DNA of 64,000 bases from Paenibacillus gallinarum (GCF_014836635.1 NZ_JACSQL010000003.1:1-64000); one strand, 5' to 3'; shown: positions 46,431-55,377, counted from the stretch's first letter. A program made the numbers and translations. The notes: generated by a model from the sequence alone, not told the origin.

Positions 46431-46952
46431 CTGAACCTAACATTAGAAGACATAAATTCTTTCACTAAGGATAGGTATATCGCTTCATTTGGTGATCTTT
46501 TTGAACATTCATCATGGATTGCTGAAGCAACTTACCACAAACGGCCTTTTGATTCTTTGGAGCAAATGCATGCGTTCATGATCAAAGTAGTGGAACAATC
46601 AGATGACGATAAGAAAATGACACTGCTTTGTCATCACCCGGATCTTGGCTCGCGTCTTACCATGAGTGAGCATTCTGTAAACGAACAAAAAGGAGCGGGA
46701 CTAGGTACGCTGCCTGCTGCAGAGCAACAAGAACTTTCGAGAGACAACGACAGGTATAAAGGAAAGTTTGGATTTCCTTTTATCATTGCGGTTAAGGGTA
46801 AAACACCCGAAGAAATCGGGAAAGCCTTGAAGGAGCGCTTAGAGCATACTCCGGAAGAAGAATTCCGAACCGCGCTGGAAGAGGTTTATCTGATTAGTTG
46901 GTATCGTCTTACGTCTTGGATGGAACAAAACATGACAGAGGAGAGGGTATGA
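46431..46952 (+). CDS. uraD: OHCU decarboxylase, apparently started at CTG
   Basis: This 173-residue enzyme converts 2-oxo-4-hydroxy-4-carboxy-5-ureidoimidazoline to S-allantoin. The family core is clear: FGDLFEHSSWIAEATYHKRPF, HHPDLGSR, NEQKGAGL and FGFPFIIAVKG. Conserved residues begin far upstream of the first in-frame TTG (46557), so that cannot be the true start. The frame is open back to the perfect ribosome binding site AGGAGGTG (46416-46423), and the codon at the right distance (9 nt) is CTG 46431. No ATG, GTG or TTG lies between. A rare CTG start is therefore proposed. Its TGA is directly followed by the uricase ATG in the same frame. Confidence 0.85.
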   Translation: MNLTLEDINSFTKDRYIASFGDLFEHSSWIAEATYHKRPFDSLEQMHAFMIKVVEQSDDDKKMTLLCHHPDLGSRLTMSEHSVNEQKGAGLGTLPAAEQQELSRDNDRYKGKFGFPFIIAVKGKTPEEIGKALKERLEHTPEEEFRTALEEVYLISWYRLTSWMEQNMTEERV

Positions 46953-47939
46953 ATGACTTACGAAGCAGCGAAAGAGAGAACGATGTACTACGGAAAAGGG
47001 GATGTATGGGTATTTCGTTCCTATGCCAAACCGCTGACGGGTGTGAAGGTGATTCCTGAATCTTCTTTTAGCGGGAGAGGAAATGTCCTGTTCGGTATGA
47101 ATATCAAGGTAGCTGTCAAAGGAGAGCAATTTATTACTTCTTTTACAGAAGGGGACAATTCGCTAATTGTGGCAACAGACTCTATGAAAAATTTTATTTT
47201 ACGCCATGCGGCTGATTATACAGGAGCTACGGTGGAAGGTTTTCTAGAATACGCAAGTCGTTCTTTCCTTGAAACCTACCCGCAAATGACAGGGGTGCGA
47301 ATGTCAGCAGAGCAGGTTCCTTTTGAAGAGATTGGGGTCGGAAATACCAATGGAATCGCTGCAAGTGATCTTGTGTTTAAGTATTCTCACAACGAAAGTG
47401 CGAGCGCTACATTTGTCCTTGAACGGGAAGGGGATAGCATAATTGTGGCAGAGCATCAAAGTGGTGTAATGAATCTTAGATTAATTAAAGTGAAAGGCAG
47501 CAGCTTTTCCGGTTTTGTAAGGGATGAATATACGACACTTCCGGAGACTTCTGACCGGCCATTGTTCATCTTTTTGAACATTCATTGGAAATACACAGAA
47601 ATAGAAGACGCTCTTGATGACACCCGCGGTAACTATGTTGATGCAGAACAAATACGTGATATTGCAGCTACTGTTTTCCACGAAAATAATTCTCCTTCCA
47701 TTCAGTCTCTCATCTACCACATCGGACTACGAATGCTTCAAAACTTCAGCCAGCTGGCAGAGGTATCTTTTGAATCCAATAACCGTACCTGGGAAACGAT
47801 TGCCCTGACAGTAGCAGAAGGTCCAGGATCTGTTTTTACAGAGCCGCGTCCACCCTATGGTTTTCAAGGTTTCTCCATGACAAGGGAAGATCTTACAGCA
47901 GCACAGCGAAATGAAGCACAGCAAGCAGGCAGGGTCTAG
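46953..47939 (+). CDS. uox: Urate oxidase (uricase)
   Basis: This 328-residue cofactor-free oxidase converts urate to 5-hydroxyisourate. Family features include MYYGKGDVWVFRSY with the catalytic Lys, LIVATDSMKNF with the catalytic Thr, and the late signature ENNSPSIQSLIYHIG. ATG 46953 directly follows the uraD stop. GAGAGGG lies just upstream and can start it independently. In B. subtilis PucL the decarboxylase and uricase domains are one protein; here a single in-frame TGA separates them. The stop (47937-47939) is adjacent to the next start, so translation is probably coupled. Confidence 0.95.
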   Translation: MTYEAAKERTMYYGKGDVWVFRSYAKPLTGVKVIPESSFSGRGNVLFGMNIKVAVKGEQFITSFTEGDNSLIVATDSMKNFILRHAADYTGATVEGFLEYASRSFLETYPQMTGVRMSAEQVPFEEIGVGNTNGIAASDLVFKYSHNESASATFVLEREGDSIIVAEHQSGVMNLRLIKVKGSSFSGFVRDEYTTLPETSDRPLFIFLNIHWKYTEIEDALDDTRGNYVDAEQIRDIAATVFHENNSPSIQSLIYHIGLRMLQNFSQLAEVSFESNNRTWETIALTVAEGPGSVFTEPRPPYGFQGFSMTREDLTAAQRNEAQQAGRV

Positions 47940-47940
47940 G

Positions 47941-48306
47941 ATGGGCGGAAAACTCACGACGCATGTGCTGGATACGAGCCGAGGGATACCGGGAAGTGAG
48001 ATGAAGGTTGAACTTTACAAGGTTCTGGAAAAGCAGGGAGTAGAGCAGGTTGTTCTGCTTGCTACCCGTTTCACGAATGCAGATGGACGCTTGGATCCTC
48101 CTTTTCTCGAAGATGAGCTGAGCGAAGGGGTTTATGAACTTCGTTTCCATGCCAAAGCGTACTTTGAGACTTTTCTAATGGAAAGTGGAATACATACCAT
48201 CTGGGATGTAATTCCACTCCGATGTAAGATCACTAGCATTGATGAGCATTATCACGTTCCCTTACTTGTTGCACCAGGGGGATACAGTACGTACCGGGGA
48301 ACGTAA
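47941..48306 (+). CDS. pucM: 5-hydroxyisourate hydrolase
   Basis: This 121-residue transthyretin-like enzyme hydrolyses 5-hydroxyisourate to OHCU, the step between uricase and UraD. The N-terminal active-site motif THVLDTSRG is present, with TRFTNADGR in the middle. It ends in TYRGT, close to the canonical YRGS terminus. ATG 47941 is one base after the uricase stop. An in-frame ATG ten codons upstream lies inside uricase and would add a non-conserved extension. Confidence 0.94.
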   Translation: MGGKLTTHVLDTSRGIPGSEMKVELYKVLEKQGVEQVVLLATRFTNADGRLDPPFLEDELSEGVYELRFHAKAYFETFLMESGIHTIWDVIPLRCKITSIDEHYHVPLLVAPGGYSTYRGT

Positions 48307-48349
48307 TAGCAAGTACGCAGGTCATCTTATTGTAGAAGGAGAGCTCCTG

Positions 48350-49759
48350 ATGCCGAAAAAATTTGAAGTCATCATCCAAGGTGGCTGTGTTGTTTTACCC
48401 CATGGTGTGGAAAAAGTGGACATCGGCATTCAGGATGGTGTTATTACTGCGATCGCTCCTGAGTTAGATGCAGATGAAGCTGCTATCCTATACTCTGCTG
48501 AAGATCAGCTTGTATTTCCGGGTGTGGTCGATGCACATGTTCATTTTAATGAACCTGGATTAGCAGAGTGGGAAGGATTTGAGACCGGTTCTGCCGCACT
48601 TGCTGCAGGCGGAATAACTACATATATTGATATGCCGCTGAACGGTGTTCCACCGACGACCACGAGGCATGGCTGGGAATGCAAGCTGTCAGCTGCCGAC
48701 GGAAAAAGCTACGTGGATTATGCTTTTTGGGGTGGGCTTGTTAAGGCAAATGAAGCGGAACTCAGTTTTCTCGCCCGCGCAGGTGCAGCAGGCTTTAAAG
48801 CATTTATGTCTGAACCTGGCGGAGAAGGAGATGAGATTTTTACTAGAACGGATGATAAGGCACTGATTCGCGGAATGTCTGTGATTGCGAGTCTTGGCGG
48901 GGTGCTTGCCCTTCATGCCGAGAGCAATGAAATGACAGATGCACTTGCTTTTGCACGAATCTCCAATGGAAGAGTAGGGGCGGAAGATTATTTGGCTTCC
49001 CGGCCACCGGAAGCGGAAGCGGAGGCTGTAACTCGCGCCCTCATGTACGCCAGAGAAACAGGATGTAGACTTCATTTTGTTCATATCAGCACGGCTAGGT
49101 CTGTAGAGCTTATTACAGAAGCGAAGCGCAGTGGTCTTGATGTTACGGTAGAGACTTGTCCTCATTACTTGGTGCTGACAGAGGAGGATGTTGTAAGCAA
49201 GGGTGCCGCTTTTAAATGTGCACCTCCTCTTCGTAGTAAGCAGGAACAGGATCTATTATGGGAGACTCTTCTGTCTGGCAGTATTGATATGATCGCATCC
49301 GACCATTCCCCGTGCCCTCCCTCCATGAAAGATACGGACAATTTCTTTCAGGTTTGGGGAGGGATTGCTGGAGCACAGAGTACTTTGCTCTTGATGCTTG
49401 AAGAAGCTCACTTGAAGCGGAATGCACCACTTCCGCTGCTCGCTTCTTTACTCGCAGCAGGACCGGCCAGACGTTTTGGACTGGATTCATGTAAAGGAGA
49501 GATCGCGCTAGGCAAAGATGCTGATTTTGCAATTGTAAGGTTGAACGAATCGTATACGCTGACAGAGGAAGAAATCAGATATCGGCATCCTATATCACCT
49601 TATATGGATCGTACATTTTCCTGCAAGATCAAGGCGACTTTTAGCAGGGGGATTCAAATTTATGACGACTTGCACGGACTGACCAATCAAAGACAGGGCC
49701 GGTTTATTCCTTCCGTGCCGTCTAAAGTGGCCGCGGAAGAGGGCGATATTTATGTCTGA
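48350..49759 (+). CDS. pucH: Allantoinase
   Basis: This 469-residue amidohydrolase opens allantoin to allantoate. The binuclear metal site is visible: HVHFNEPG, the lysine expected to be carboxylated in AGFKAFMSE, LALHAES, LHFVHIS and MIASDHSPC. These are characteristic of the AllB/dihydroorotase group, and the operon context decides for allantoinase. ATG 48350 follows AAGGAGAG; an earlier in-frame ATG at 48239 lies inside pucM. It overlaps the next gene by 8 bp. Confidence 0.94.
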   Translation: MPKKFEVIIQGGCVVLPHGVEKVDIGIQDGVITAIAPELDADEAAILYSAEDQLVFPGVVDAHVHFNEPGLAEWEGFETGSAALAAGGITTYIDMPLNGVPPTTTRHGWECKLSAADGKSYVDYAFWGGLVKANEAELSFLARAGAAGFKAFMSEPGGEGDEIFTRTDDKALIRGMSVIASLGGVLALHAESNEMTDALAFARISNGRVGAEDYLASRPPEAEAEAVTRALMYARETGCRLHFVHISTARSVELITEAKRSGLDVTVETCPHYLVLTEEDVVSKGAAFKCAPPLRSKQEQDLLWETLLSGSIDMIASDHSPCPPSMKDTDNFFQVWGGIAGAQSTLLLMLEEAHLKRNAPLPLLASLLAAGPARRFGLDSCKGEIALGKDADFAIVRLNESYTLTEEEIRYRHPISPYMDRTFSCKIKATFSRGIQIYDDLHGLTNQRQGRFIPSVPSKVAAEEGDIYV

Positions 49760-51053
49760 ACCTTCCCCGGTCAAAAGTACCGAAGCAGACAGAAAGGCAG
49801 CATTTGCAGCTTCTTGTCATCTACTTCATGAATTGCTAGAGGAACTTTCGAATATTGGGAAAAGCGAGGAAGGTGGAATGACAAGGTTATTGTATTCCTC
49901 TTCTTGGCTGAAGGCGCAGCAGCATCTTCAACATGTTATGCAGGGAAAAGGCCTTGTCACTTCCTTTGATCAATCCGGGAATTTATACGCCTTGCTCGAA
50001 GGTACAGACAAGAACAGTCGCCATAAGCCATTGTTTACAGGGTCGCATATCGATACCGTGATTTCGGGAGGCAAGTTCGATGGTGCACTCGGTGTTGCAG
50101 CGGGGATGGTTGCTCTTCTGTATCTGAATGAAGTTTATGGGCCTCCGGTTCGATCACTTGCAGCGGTGTCCTTATGTGAGGAAGAAGGAAGTCGATTTCC
50201 GTTTGCTTTTTGGGGGTCGAGAAGTGTCACATCATTAAGCGACTGGGATGTTGCAGGCGATCTGAAAGATACGGAAGGGGTTAGTATGCTGGAAGCGGCT
50301 GAAATCTGTGGATTCGGACCGATTTCATCTTACCCCGTGAGACCCTTCGAGCCGGATGGATATCTGGAACTTCATATTGAACAGGGGGCCGTGCTTGAAA
50401 GAACGGGGACATCCATCGGTATCGTTACCGATATCGTTGGACAGAAACGTCTTGATGTGATGATCACCGGTGAAGCCAATCATGCCGGAACAACCCCTAT
50501 GAATTACCGAAAAGATGCGCTTATCGGTACAACCGAGATGATTATTCGAATCCATGAGCTTGCGCTTTCTTATGGTGACCCGCTGGTAGCTACTGTCGGT
50601 ACGATGGAGCTCCTGCCTGGGGCGGTTAATGTCGTTCCGGGAAAAGTGATATTCACTTTGGATATCCGGCACACAGACAAAGGGATTATGAATCGTTTTA
50701 TACAGGAGGCGCTTCTGATCATATCCGAATCGGCGGTGCGAAATCAATTGCATGCAGAGTGGCAGGAGCATTTGTCGGTAGACCCTGTGGCTATGGATGA
50801 ACGATGGATAGAGCGGATTCAGAATGCTTGTGAAGTACTTGATTTCTCTTACCGTAAAATGCCGAGTGGCGCAGGCCATGACGCTCAGATTTTTGCGGAG
50901 GTATGCAAGGCAGCAATGATATTTGTACCTAGTCAGAAGGGTCTGAGTCATCATCCTGAGGAATTCACCTCAGAGGAAGAGATCAATCGAGGGTTCAGAG
51001 TACTTGTAGAAATGCTGTACCAATATGGCTACAGGGGGAAGACAGATGAATAA
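49752..51053 (+). CDS. pucF: Allantoate amidohydrolase
   Basis: This 433-residue M20-family metal enzyme hydrolyses allantoate to ureidoglycine, ammonia and CO2. Metal and catalytic motifs are GSHIDTVISGGKFDGALGV, CEEEGSRFPFAFWGSR and the late MPSGAGHDAQ. The dimerisation domain has ITGEANHAGTTPM. The length fits AllC/PucF. It overlaps both neighbours by 8 bp. This is the family that also includes N-carbamoyl-L-amino acid hydrolases; the operon resolves the assignment. Confidence 0.93.
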   Translation: MSEPSPVKSTEADRKAAFAASCHLLHELLEELSNIGKSEEGGMTRLLYSSSWLKAQQHLQHVMQGKGLVTSFDQSGNLYALLEGTDKNSRHKPLFTGSHIDTVISGGKFDGALGVAAGMVALLYLNEVYGPPVRSLAAVSLCEEEGSRFPFAFWGSRSVTSLSDWDVAGDLKDTEGVSMLEAAEICGFGPISSYPVRPFEPDGYLELHIEQGAVLERTGTSIGIVTDIVGQKRLDVMITGEANHAGTTPMNYRKDALIGTTEMIIRIHELALSYGDPLVATVGTMELLPGAVNVVPGKVIFTLDIRHTDKGIMNRFIQEALLIISESAVRNQLHAEWQEHLSVDPVAMDERWIERIQNACEVLDFSYRKMPSGAGHDAQIFAEVCKAAMIFVPSQKGLSHHPEEFTSEEEINRGFRVLVEMLYQYGYRGKTDE

Positions 51054-52299
51054 ATATAAAGAGCTAAATCCATCACTTCGAACCATCATGACACCTGGGC
51101 CGGTGGAAGTTGACCCACGTGTGCTTCGGGCCATGTCATTTCCTATATTAGGACAGTTTGATCCTGAATTTACGATGCTGATGAATGAAACGATGGAGAT
51201 GCTCAGAGACGTATTTCAAACCTCTAATGAGTGGAGCTTTCCTGTAGATGGAACTTCTAGATCCGGGATTGAAGCCGTTCTCGTCAGTATCATCCAGCCT
51301 GGTGATAAAGTGCTGGTACCTATTTTCGGAAGGTTTGGACATTTGCTTGTTGAAATCGCTCAGCGTTCCGGTGCGGAAGTTGTATTTATGGAAACGGAGT
51401 GGGGAAATGTTTTTGATCCGCAGATCGTGATAGAAGCGATTCATACTCATAAGCCGGATATTGTTGCCTTGGTGCACGGGGAAACGTCTACAGGTCAGAT
51501 GCAGCCACTAGCTGAGATTGGCAAGACATGCAGGCAACTGGATATTCTGTTTGTGGTTGATGCGGTCGCTACGATTGGCGGTGTACCTGTCAAGACGGAT
51601 GCGTGGAATATTGATGCGGTGATCGGCGGCACACAAAAATGCATCTCCGTTCCATCCGGCATGGCGCCGATTACTTATAATGAGCGGATCGAAACAAAGC
51701 TTCAATCTCGAAAACAAATCGAACGCGGACTACGAGATCCGGCAAGTTTGGATAATGAGCCATCTTTAGTACCCATCCGAAGTAATTATTTTGATCTAAG
51801 TCAGATTCAGGATTACTGGAGCTCAGCTAGGCTGAACCACCATACAGAGGCAACATCTATGCTGTATGGTCTGCATGAAGGGCTGCGTATTTTACTTCAA
51901 GAGGGACTTGAAGACCGCTTCGCAAGACATGAACTGAATGGAAAGGCACTTGTGCAGGGAATTAAAGGAATGGGTCTTTTGTTATATGGAAATGAGGACA
52001 GTAAACTTCCTTGTGTGACGTGTATAAATATCCCGGACGGGATCGATGGAGAGCTTGTACGAAATAAACTGCTTCATGATTTTGGGATTGAAATCGCCAG
52101 TTCATTTGGACCGCTGAAAGGGAAGATCTGGAGAATTGGAACCATGGGGTATAGCTGCAGTCGTAAAAATGTACTGCACGTGCTAGGTGCGCTAGAAGCG
52201 GTACTTATTCACGAAGGGCATAAACTTCCTGCCGGAGAAGCGGTGCAAGCAGCGCTTTTGGTATATGCAGAAAGCAGCAAGGAGGAAGTATCATGCTGA
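51046..52299 (+). CDS. pucG: (S)-ureidoglycine-glyoxylate aminotransferase
   Basis: This 417-residue PLP enzyme is of the serine-pyruvate/alanine-glyoxylate aminotransferase fold. The PLP aspartate is in FVVDAVATIGG and the Schiff-base lysine in GGTQKCISVPSG. PucG transfers the amino group of ureidoglycine to glyoxylate, giving oxalurate and glycine. ATG 51046 (after AGGGGGAAGACAG) is preferred over the upstream in-frame ATG at 51025. It overlaps the allantoate amidohydrolase and, at the other end, a gamma-glutamyltransferase-family gene by 7 bp. Confidence 0.93.
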   Translation: MNKYKELNPSLRTIMTPGPVEVDPRVLRAMSFPILGQFDPEFTMLMNETMEMLRDVFQTSNEWSFPVDGTSRSGIEAVLVSIIQPGDKVLVPIFGRFGHLLVEIAQRSGAEVVFMETEWGNVFDPQIVIEAIHTHKPDIVALVHGETSTGQMQPLAEIGKTCRQLDILFVVDAVATIGGVPVKTDAWNIDAVIGGTQKCISVPSGMAPITYNERIETKLQSRKQIERGLRDPASLDNEPSLVPIRSNYFDLSQIQDYWSSARLNHHTEATSMLYGLHEGLRILLQEGLEDRFARHELNGKALVQGIKGMGLLLYGNEDSKLPCVTCINIPDGIDGELVRNKLLHDFGIEIASSFGPLKGKIWRIGTMGYSCSRKNVLHVLGALEAVLIHEGHKLPAGEAVQAALLVYAESSKEEVSC

Positions 52300-53888
52300 A
52301 TCAAATGCCAATCGGAACAGAAGTGATGATCACTTCCCCCCACTATTTATCTACAAGTGCAGGTGCTAGGATCTTAGCGCAAGGCGGAAATGCCTATGAT
52401 GCTTCTATAGCGGTTAGTATTACACTAGGTGTTGTGTACCCTCATATGACTGGACCTGGAGGGGATGCTTTTTTTCTAATGTATGATGCCAAGTCAAGCG
52501 AGCTTTCCGGATATAACGGAACAGGGCGCTCACCTGCTTCGCTTACGAGAGAGTTGTTTGAGCAAATGAACATGACTTCGATCCCAAGGAGAGGTGTCCT
52601 AAGTGCAGTGACCGTGCCTGGTGTGGTAGATGCCTGGTGGGAAATATCGCAGAAATATGGATGCCTGCCTTGGGAGAAGTTATTTGATTCAGCTATTCAA
52701 TATGCGGAAAAAGGGTGCCCGATCTCTCGTAATGTGCATACCTGGATGCTTCGGGACGAAGCGTATATTCGGGCGGATAAAGGATTATCCAGCGTTTATA
52801 TCCGAAATGGAAAGCTTCTCGCCGAAGGGGATCTCTTTATTCAGCTTGATCTAGCGAATTCCCTGCGGATTCTGCAAAGCGGTGGAAAGGAAGCCTTTTA
52901 TAAAGGAATCTTAGCAGAAACAATAACCAACGCCGTTATTCAAGATGGTGGATTTCTGCAAAAAGAAGATTTCGAAAATCATACAGGAGAATGGGTTACT
53001 CCGTTAAAGGTAGATTATCGTGAGTATGAGGTATACCAAATGCCCCCGAATTCTCAAGGCTACTCTGTGCTCATGATGCTGAATATGCTGGAAAATACAA
53101 ATGTAGCTTCTATAGATCGTCTATCAGCTCCGTATTATCACCTCATGACAGAAGTGATTAAAAAATCATTTCGGGACCGTGATCGTTACTTGACTGACCC
53201 TGAATTTCGTGAAATTCCAATCGGTGATTTGTTATCTAAACCCTATGCGAAACAGTTATGGGAGGAGATTGCGGACTCTCCTGAAAAAGCACAGCCCTTC
53301 CTATCCCAAGCGATGGGTCAGGATACCGCTTATGCGGCTGTCGTAGATCGGGAAGGGAATGCCGTTTCTTTTATTCAAAGCCTATATTATGATTTCGGCT
53401 CCGCTTATGTCCCTGAAAACACGGGGATTATCCTTCAAAATAGGGGCTCCTTTTTTTCACTTGATCCAGATTCCCCGAATGTACTCGAACCGCGCAAACG
53501 AACCTTTCACACATTGATGCCAGGCATGGTACTAAAAGATGGGAAACCTTATCTACTCCTGGGTACGCAGGGCGGGGAAGGGCAGCCTCAGACGCAGTTG
53601 TCCATTCTGACCGCTGTGCTGGACTATGGCTATACGATTCAAGAAGCGATTTCACTTCCTCGCTGGGTATATGGGCGAACCTGGGATGTGGAAGGAGATG
53701 AATTGAAACTTGAGCAGCGATTCGGAATAGAGGTTATAGAAGGGCTCCAGGCCATGGGGCATGAAGTGATTCCGCTTAGCGAATGGGATGACTTAATGGG
53801 GCAAGCGCAAGGGATTCTTATAGGACCGAATGGATTACTTAGCGGAGCGGCGGATCCTCGTGGGGACGGCGCAGCGATAGGCTGGTGA
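52293..53888 (+). CDS. Gamma-glutamyltransferase-family Ntn hydrolase, candidate oxamate amidohydrolase
   Basis: This 531-residue protein has the gamma-glutamyltransferase fold: GGNAYDASIAVSITLGVV and GPGGDAFFL near the start, and the autocleavage site GQDTAYAAVVDREGNAV with the nucleophile Thr. GTQGGEGQPQTQ follows in the small subunit. There is no signal peptide, so it acts in the cytoplasm, unlike classical secreted GGTs. It is tightly coupled to pucG (overlap ATGCTGA). In Klebsiella the GGT-like HpxW in the urate pathway is an oxamate amidohydrolase, and oxamate can arise from the oxalurate made by PucG. That function is the best guess, by context. Glutathione or gamma-glutamyl substrates remain possible. 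Confidence 0.85.
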   Translation: MLNQMPIGTEVMITSPHYLSTSAGARILAQGGNAYDASIAVSITLGVVYPHMTGPGGDAFFLMYDAKSSELSGYNGTGRSPASLTRELFEQMNMTSIPRRGVLSAVTVPGVVDAWWEISQKYGCLPWEKLFDSAIQYAEKGCPISRNVHTWMLRDEAYIRADKGLSSVYIRNGKLLAEGDLFIQLDLANSLRILQSGGKEAFYKGILAETITNAVIQDGGFLQKEDFENHTGEWVTPLKVDYREYEVYQMPPNSQGYSVLMMLNMLENTNVASIDRLSAPYYHLMTEVIKKSFRDRDRYLTDPEFREIPIGDLLSKPYAKQLWEEIADSPEKAQPFLSQAMGQDTAYAAVVDREGNAVSFIQSLYYDFGSAYVPENTGIILQNRGSFFSLDPDSPNVLEPRKRTFHTLMPGMVLKDGKPYLLLGTQGGEGQPQTQLSILTAVLDYGYTIQEAISLPRWVYGRTWDVEGDELKLEQRFGIEVIEGLQAMGHEVIPLSEWDDLMGQAQGILIGPNGLLSGAADPRGDGAAIGW

Positions 53889-53931
53889 CATCGATACGGA
53901 TAAGGTTGCAGTCTGGGGAGGTTCCTAAAAG

Positions 53932-55266
53932 ATGAGTACACTACTGATCAAAGGTGCACAAATCGTGACGATGAATGGAAATGAAGATGTATTTATAGGC
54001 GATTTACTCATAGAAGGGAACAAGATAAAAGAAATAGGGGAGGACATCCAGGTAGCTGCTGATCGGGTTATTGATGGCAGAGGCAAAGCGCTGCTTCCTG
54101 GTTTTATACAGACTCATATTCATTTATGCCAGACTCTTTTTCGGGGACGTGCAGATGATCTGGAACTCATGGATTGGCTGCGTAAGCGGATCTGGCCTCT
54201 TGAAGCAGCTCATGATGAGGAATCTGTCTATTACTCTGCGCTTCTGGGGCTCGGAGAACTGATCGCGAGCGGTACAACGACCATTCTTGATATGGAGACG
54301 GTTCATTACACGGACGCTGCTTTTCAGGCAATGGCACAAAGTGGTATGCGTGTGGTTTCGGGAAAAGTCATGATGGATCATGGAGATGAAGTGCCGCTTC
54401 CTTTACAGGAAACTACGGCAGATTCCATTCAGCAAAGTGTTGATTTACTTGAAAAATGGAATGGTTTTGGCGGTGGAAGAATTCAGTACGCTTTCTGTCC
54501 TAGGTTTGTTGTTTCCTGTACAGAACAGCTGCTTACCGAAGTGCGGGATTTATCGGCACAATATCATGTGAAAGTACACACTCATGCTTCGGAGAATCGA
54601 GGAGAGATCGAGCTTGTTGAAAATGAGCGCGGCATGCGGAATGTGGTTTATCTGGATCACATTGGTCTGGCTACGCCGAGGCTGATTCTTGCCCACTGTG
54701 TATGGCTTAGTGAAGAAGAAAAAGAGATTATTCGTCTACGCGGTGTAAAAGTGACACACTGCCCAGGTTCAAATATGAAGTTATCCTCGGGAATCGCGGA
54801 AATACCAGATTTACTTAACCGGCAAATTCATGTCGGCATTGGTGCGGATGGCGCATCTTGTAACAACAATCTGGATATGTTTCAGGAAATGAGACTCACC
54901 GCTCTCATGCATAAAATACCGCACGGACCAACGGCTATGGATGCCAGGACGGTACTTCGAATGGCGACGATGGGCGGTGCGGAGGTGCTCGGTATGGCAA
55001 AGGAGATAGGAAGCCTTGAGATAGGTAAGAAAGCAGATGTGATTCTGCTGGATCTGGATGATTTTCATACCTATCCATCTTACGATGTGGATGTTTATTC
55101 AAGGGTTGTCTATTCGGCAACAAGAAGCAATGTGGATACTGTCATCATTGATGGGGAACTGGTGTTAGATCAGCGGGTAATGCGAACGATTGATCGTTCC
55201 ATCGTACTGAGAGAAGCAGATCGTAGTATTGAAAGAATGGTGAACCGAATAAACGAAGTCTCCTAA
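53932..55266 (+). CDS. ATZ/TRZ-type amidohydrolase, probable purine deaminase
   Basis: This 444-residue amidohydrolase has the metal ligands THIHLCQ, VHTHASE and ILAHCVWL. The motif GIGADGASCNNNLDMFQEM is typical of the guanine, 8-oxoguanine and 5'-deoxyadenosine deaminase branch. LFRGRADDLELMDWL near residue 65-80 is also characteristic. Being the last gene of the urate operon, it may feed guanine or an analogue into xanthine. The exact base is not determined by sequence. ATG 53932 follows GGGGAGG. A second, unrelated guanine-deaminase-like gene occurs at 61.5 kb. Confidence 0.85.
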   Translation: MSTLLIKGAQIVTMNGNEDVFIGDLLIEGNKIKEIGEDIQVAADRVIDGRGKALLPGFIQTHIHLCQTLFRGRADDLELMDWLRKRIWPLEAAHDEESVYYSALLGLGELIASGTTTILDMETVHYTDAAFQAMAQSGMRVVSGKVMMDHGDEVPLPLQETTADSIQQSVDLLEKWNGFGGGRIQYAFCPRFVVSCTEQLLTEVRDLSAQYHVKVHTHASENRGEIELVENERGMRNVVYLDHIGLATPRLILAHCVWLSEEEKEIIRLRGVKVTHCPGSNMKLSSGIAEIPDLLNRQIHVGIGADGASCNNNLDMFQEMRLTALMHKIPHGPTAMDARTVLRMATMGGAEVLGMAKEIGSLEIGKKADVILLDLDDFHTYPSYDVDVYSRVVYSATRSNVDTVIIDGELVLDQRVMRTIDRSIVLREADRSIERMVNRINEVS

Positions 55267-55325
55267 AAAGTCGGAAAAACCTTCTTTTATCCATCGTAGG
55301 GCAGCATTTGCCGCTCGTTTTTCCA

Positions 55326-55335
55326 CATTGGTTAT
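55326..55335 (+). promoter_or_regulatory. Candidate PucR box before the xanthine dehydrogenase genes
   Basis: CATTGGTTAT matches the core CNTTGGTTAA of the B. subtilis PucR box except for the last base. It lies 43 bp before the xdhC start, in the only sizeable gap of the locus. A weak GGCA/TGCC hairpin followed by TTTTT lies just upstream (about 55299-55322) and could end the preceding transcript. Confidence 0.45.
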
Positions 55336-55377
55336 CTATGTCAGGTTTAAAGCTAAGAAGAGAAAGGGGGAACTCGA

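Noticed and set aside
46557..46559. TTG 46557 as the start of OHCU decarboxylase
   Set aside because: Family-conserved sequence continues about 42 codons upstream in the same open frame to a perfect ribosome binding site.
48239..48349. An upstream ATG for allantoinase
   Set aside because: The added 37 residues lie inside pucM, show no family similarity, and the ATG at 48350 has a strong AAGGAGAG.
48689..49165. A 158-codon minus-strand frame
   Set aside because: It is antisense to allantoinase, with the low-quality composition typical of a shadow frame.
50325..50954. A 209-codon reading frame on the minus strand
   Set aside because: It lies wholly inside the allantoate amidohydrolase gene, has no ribosome binding site and no recognisable protein pattern. 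It mirrors the codon bias of the real gene.
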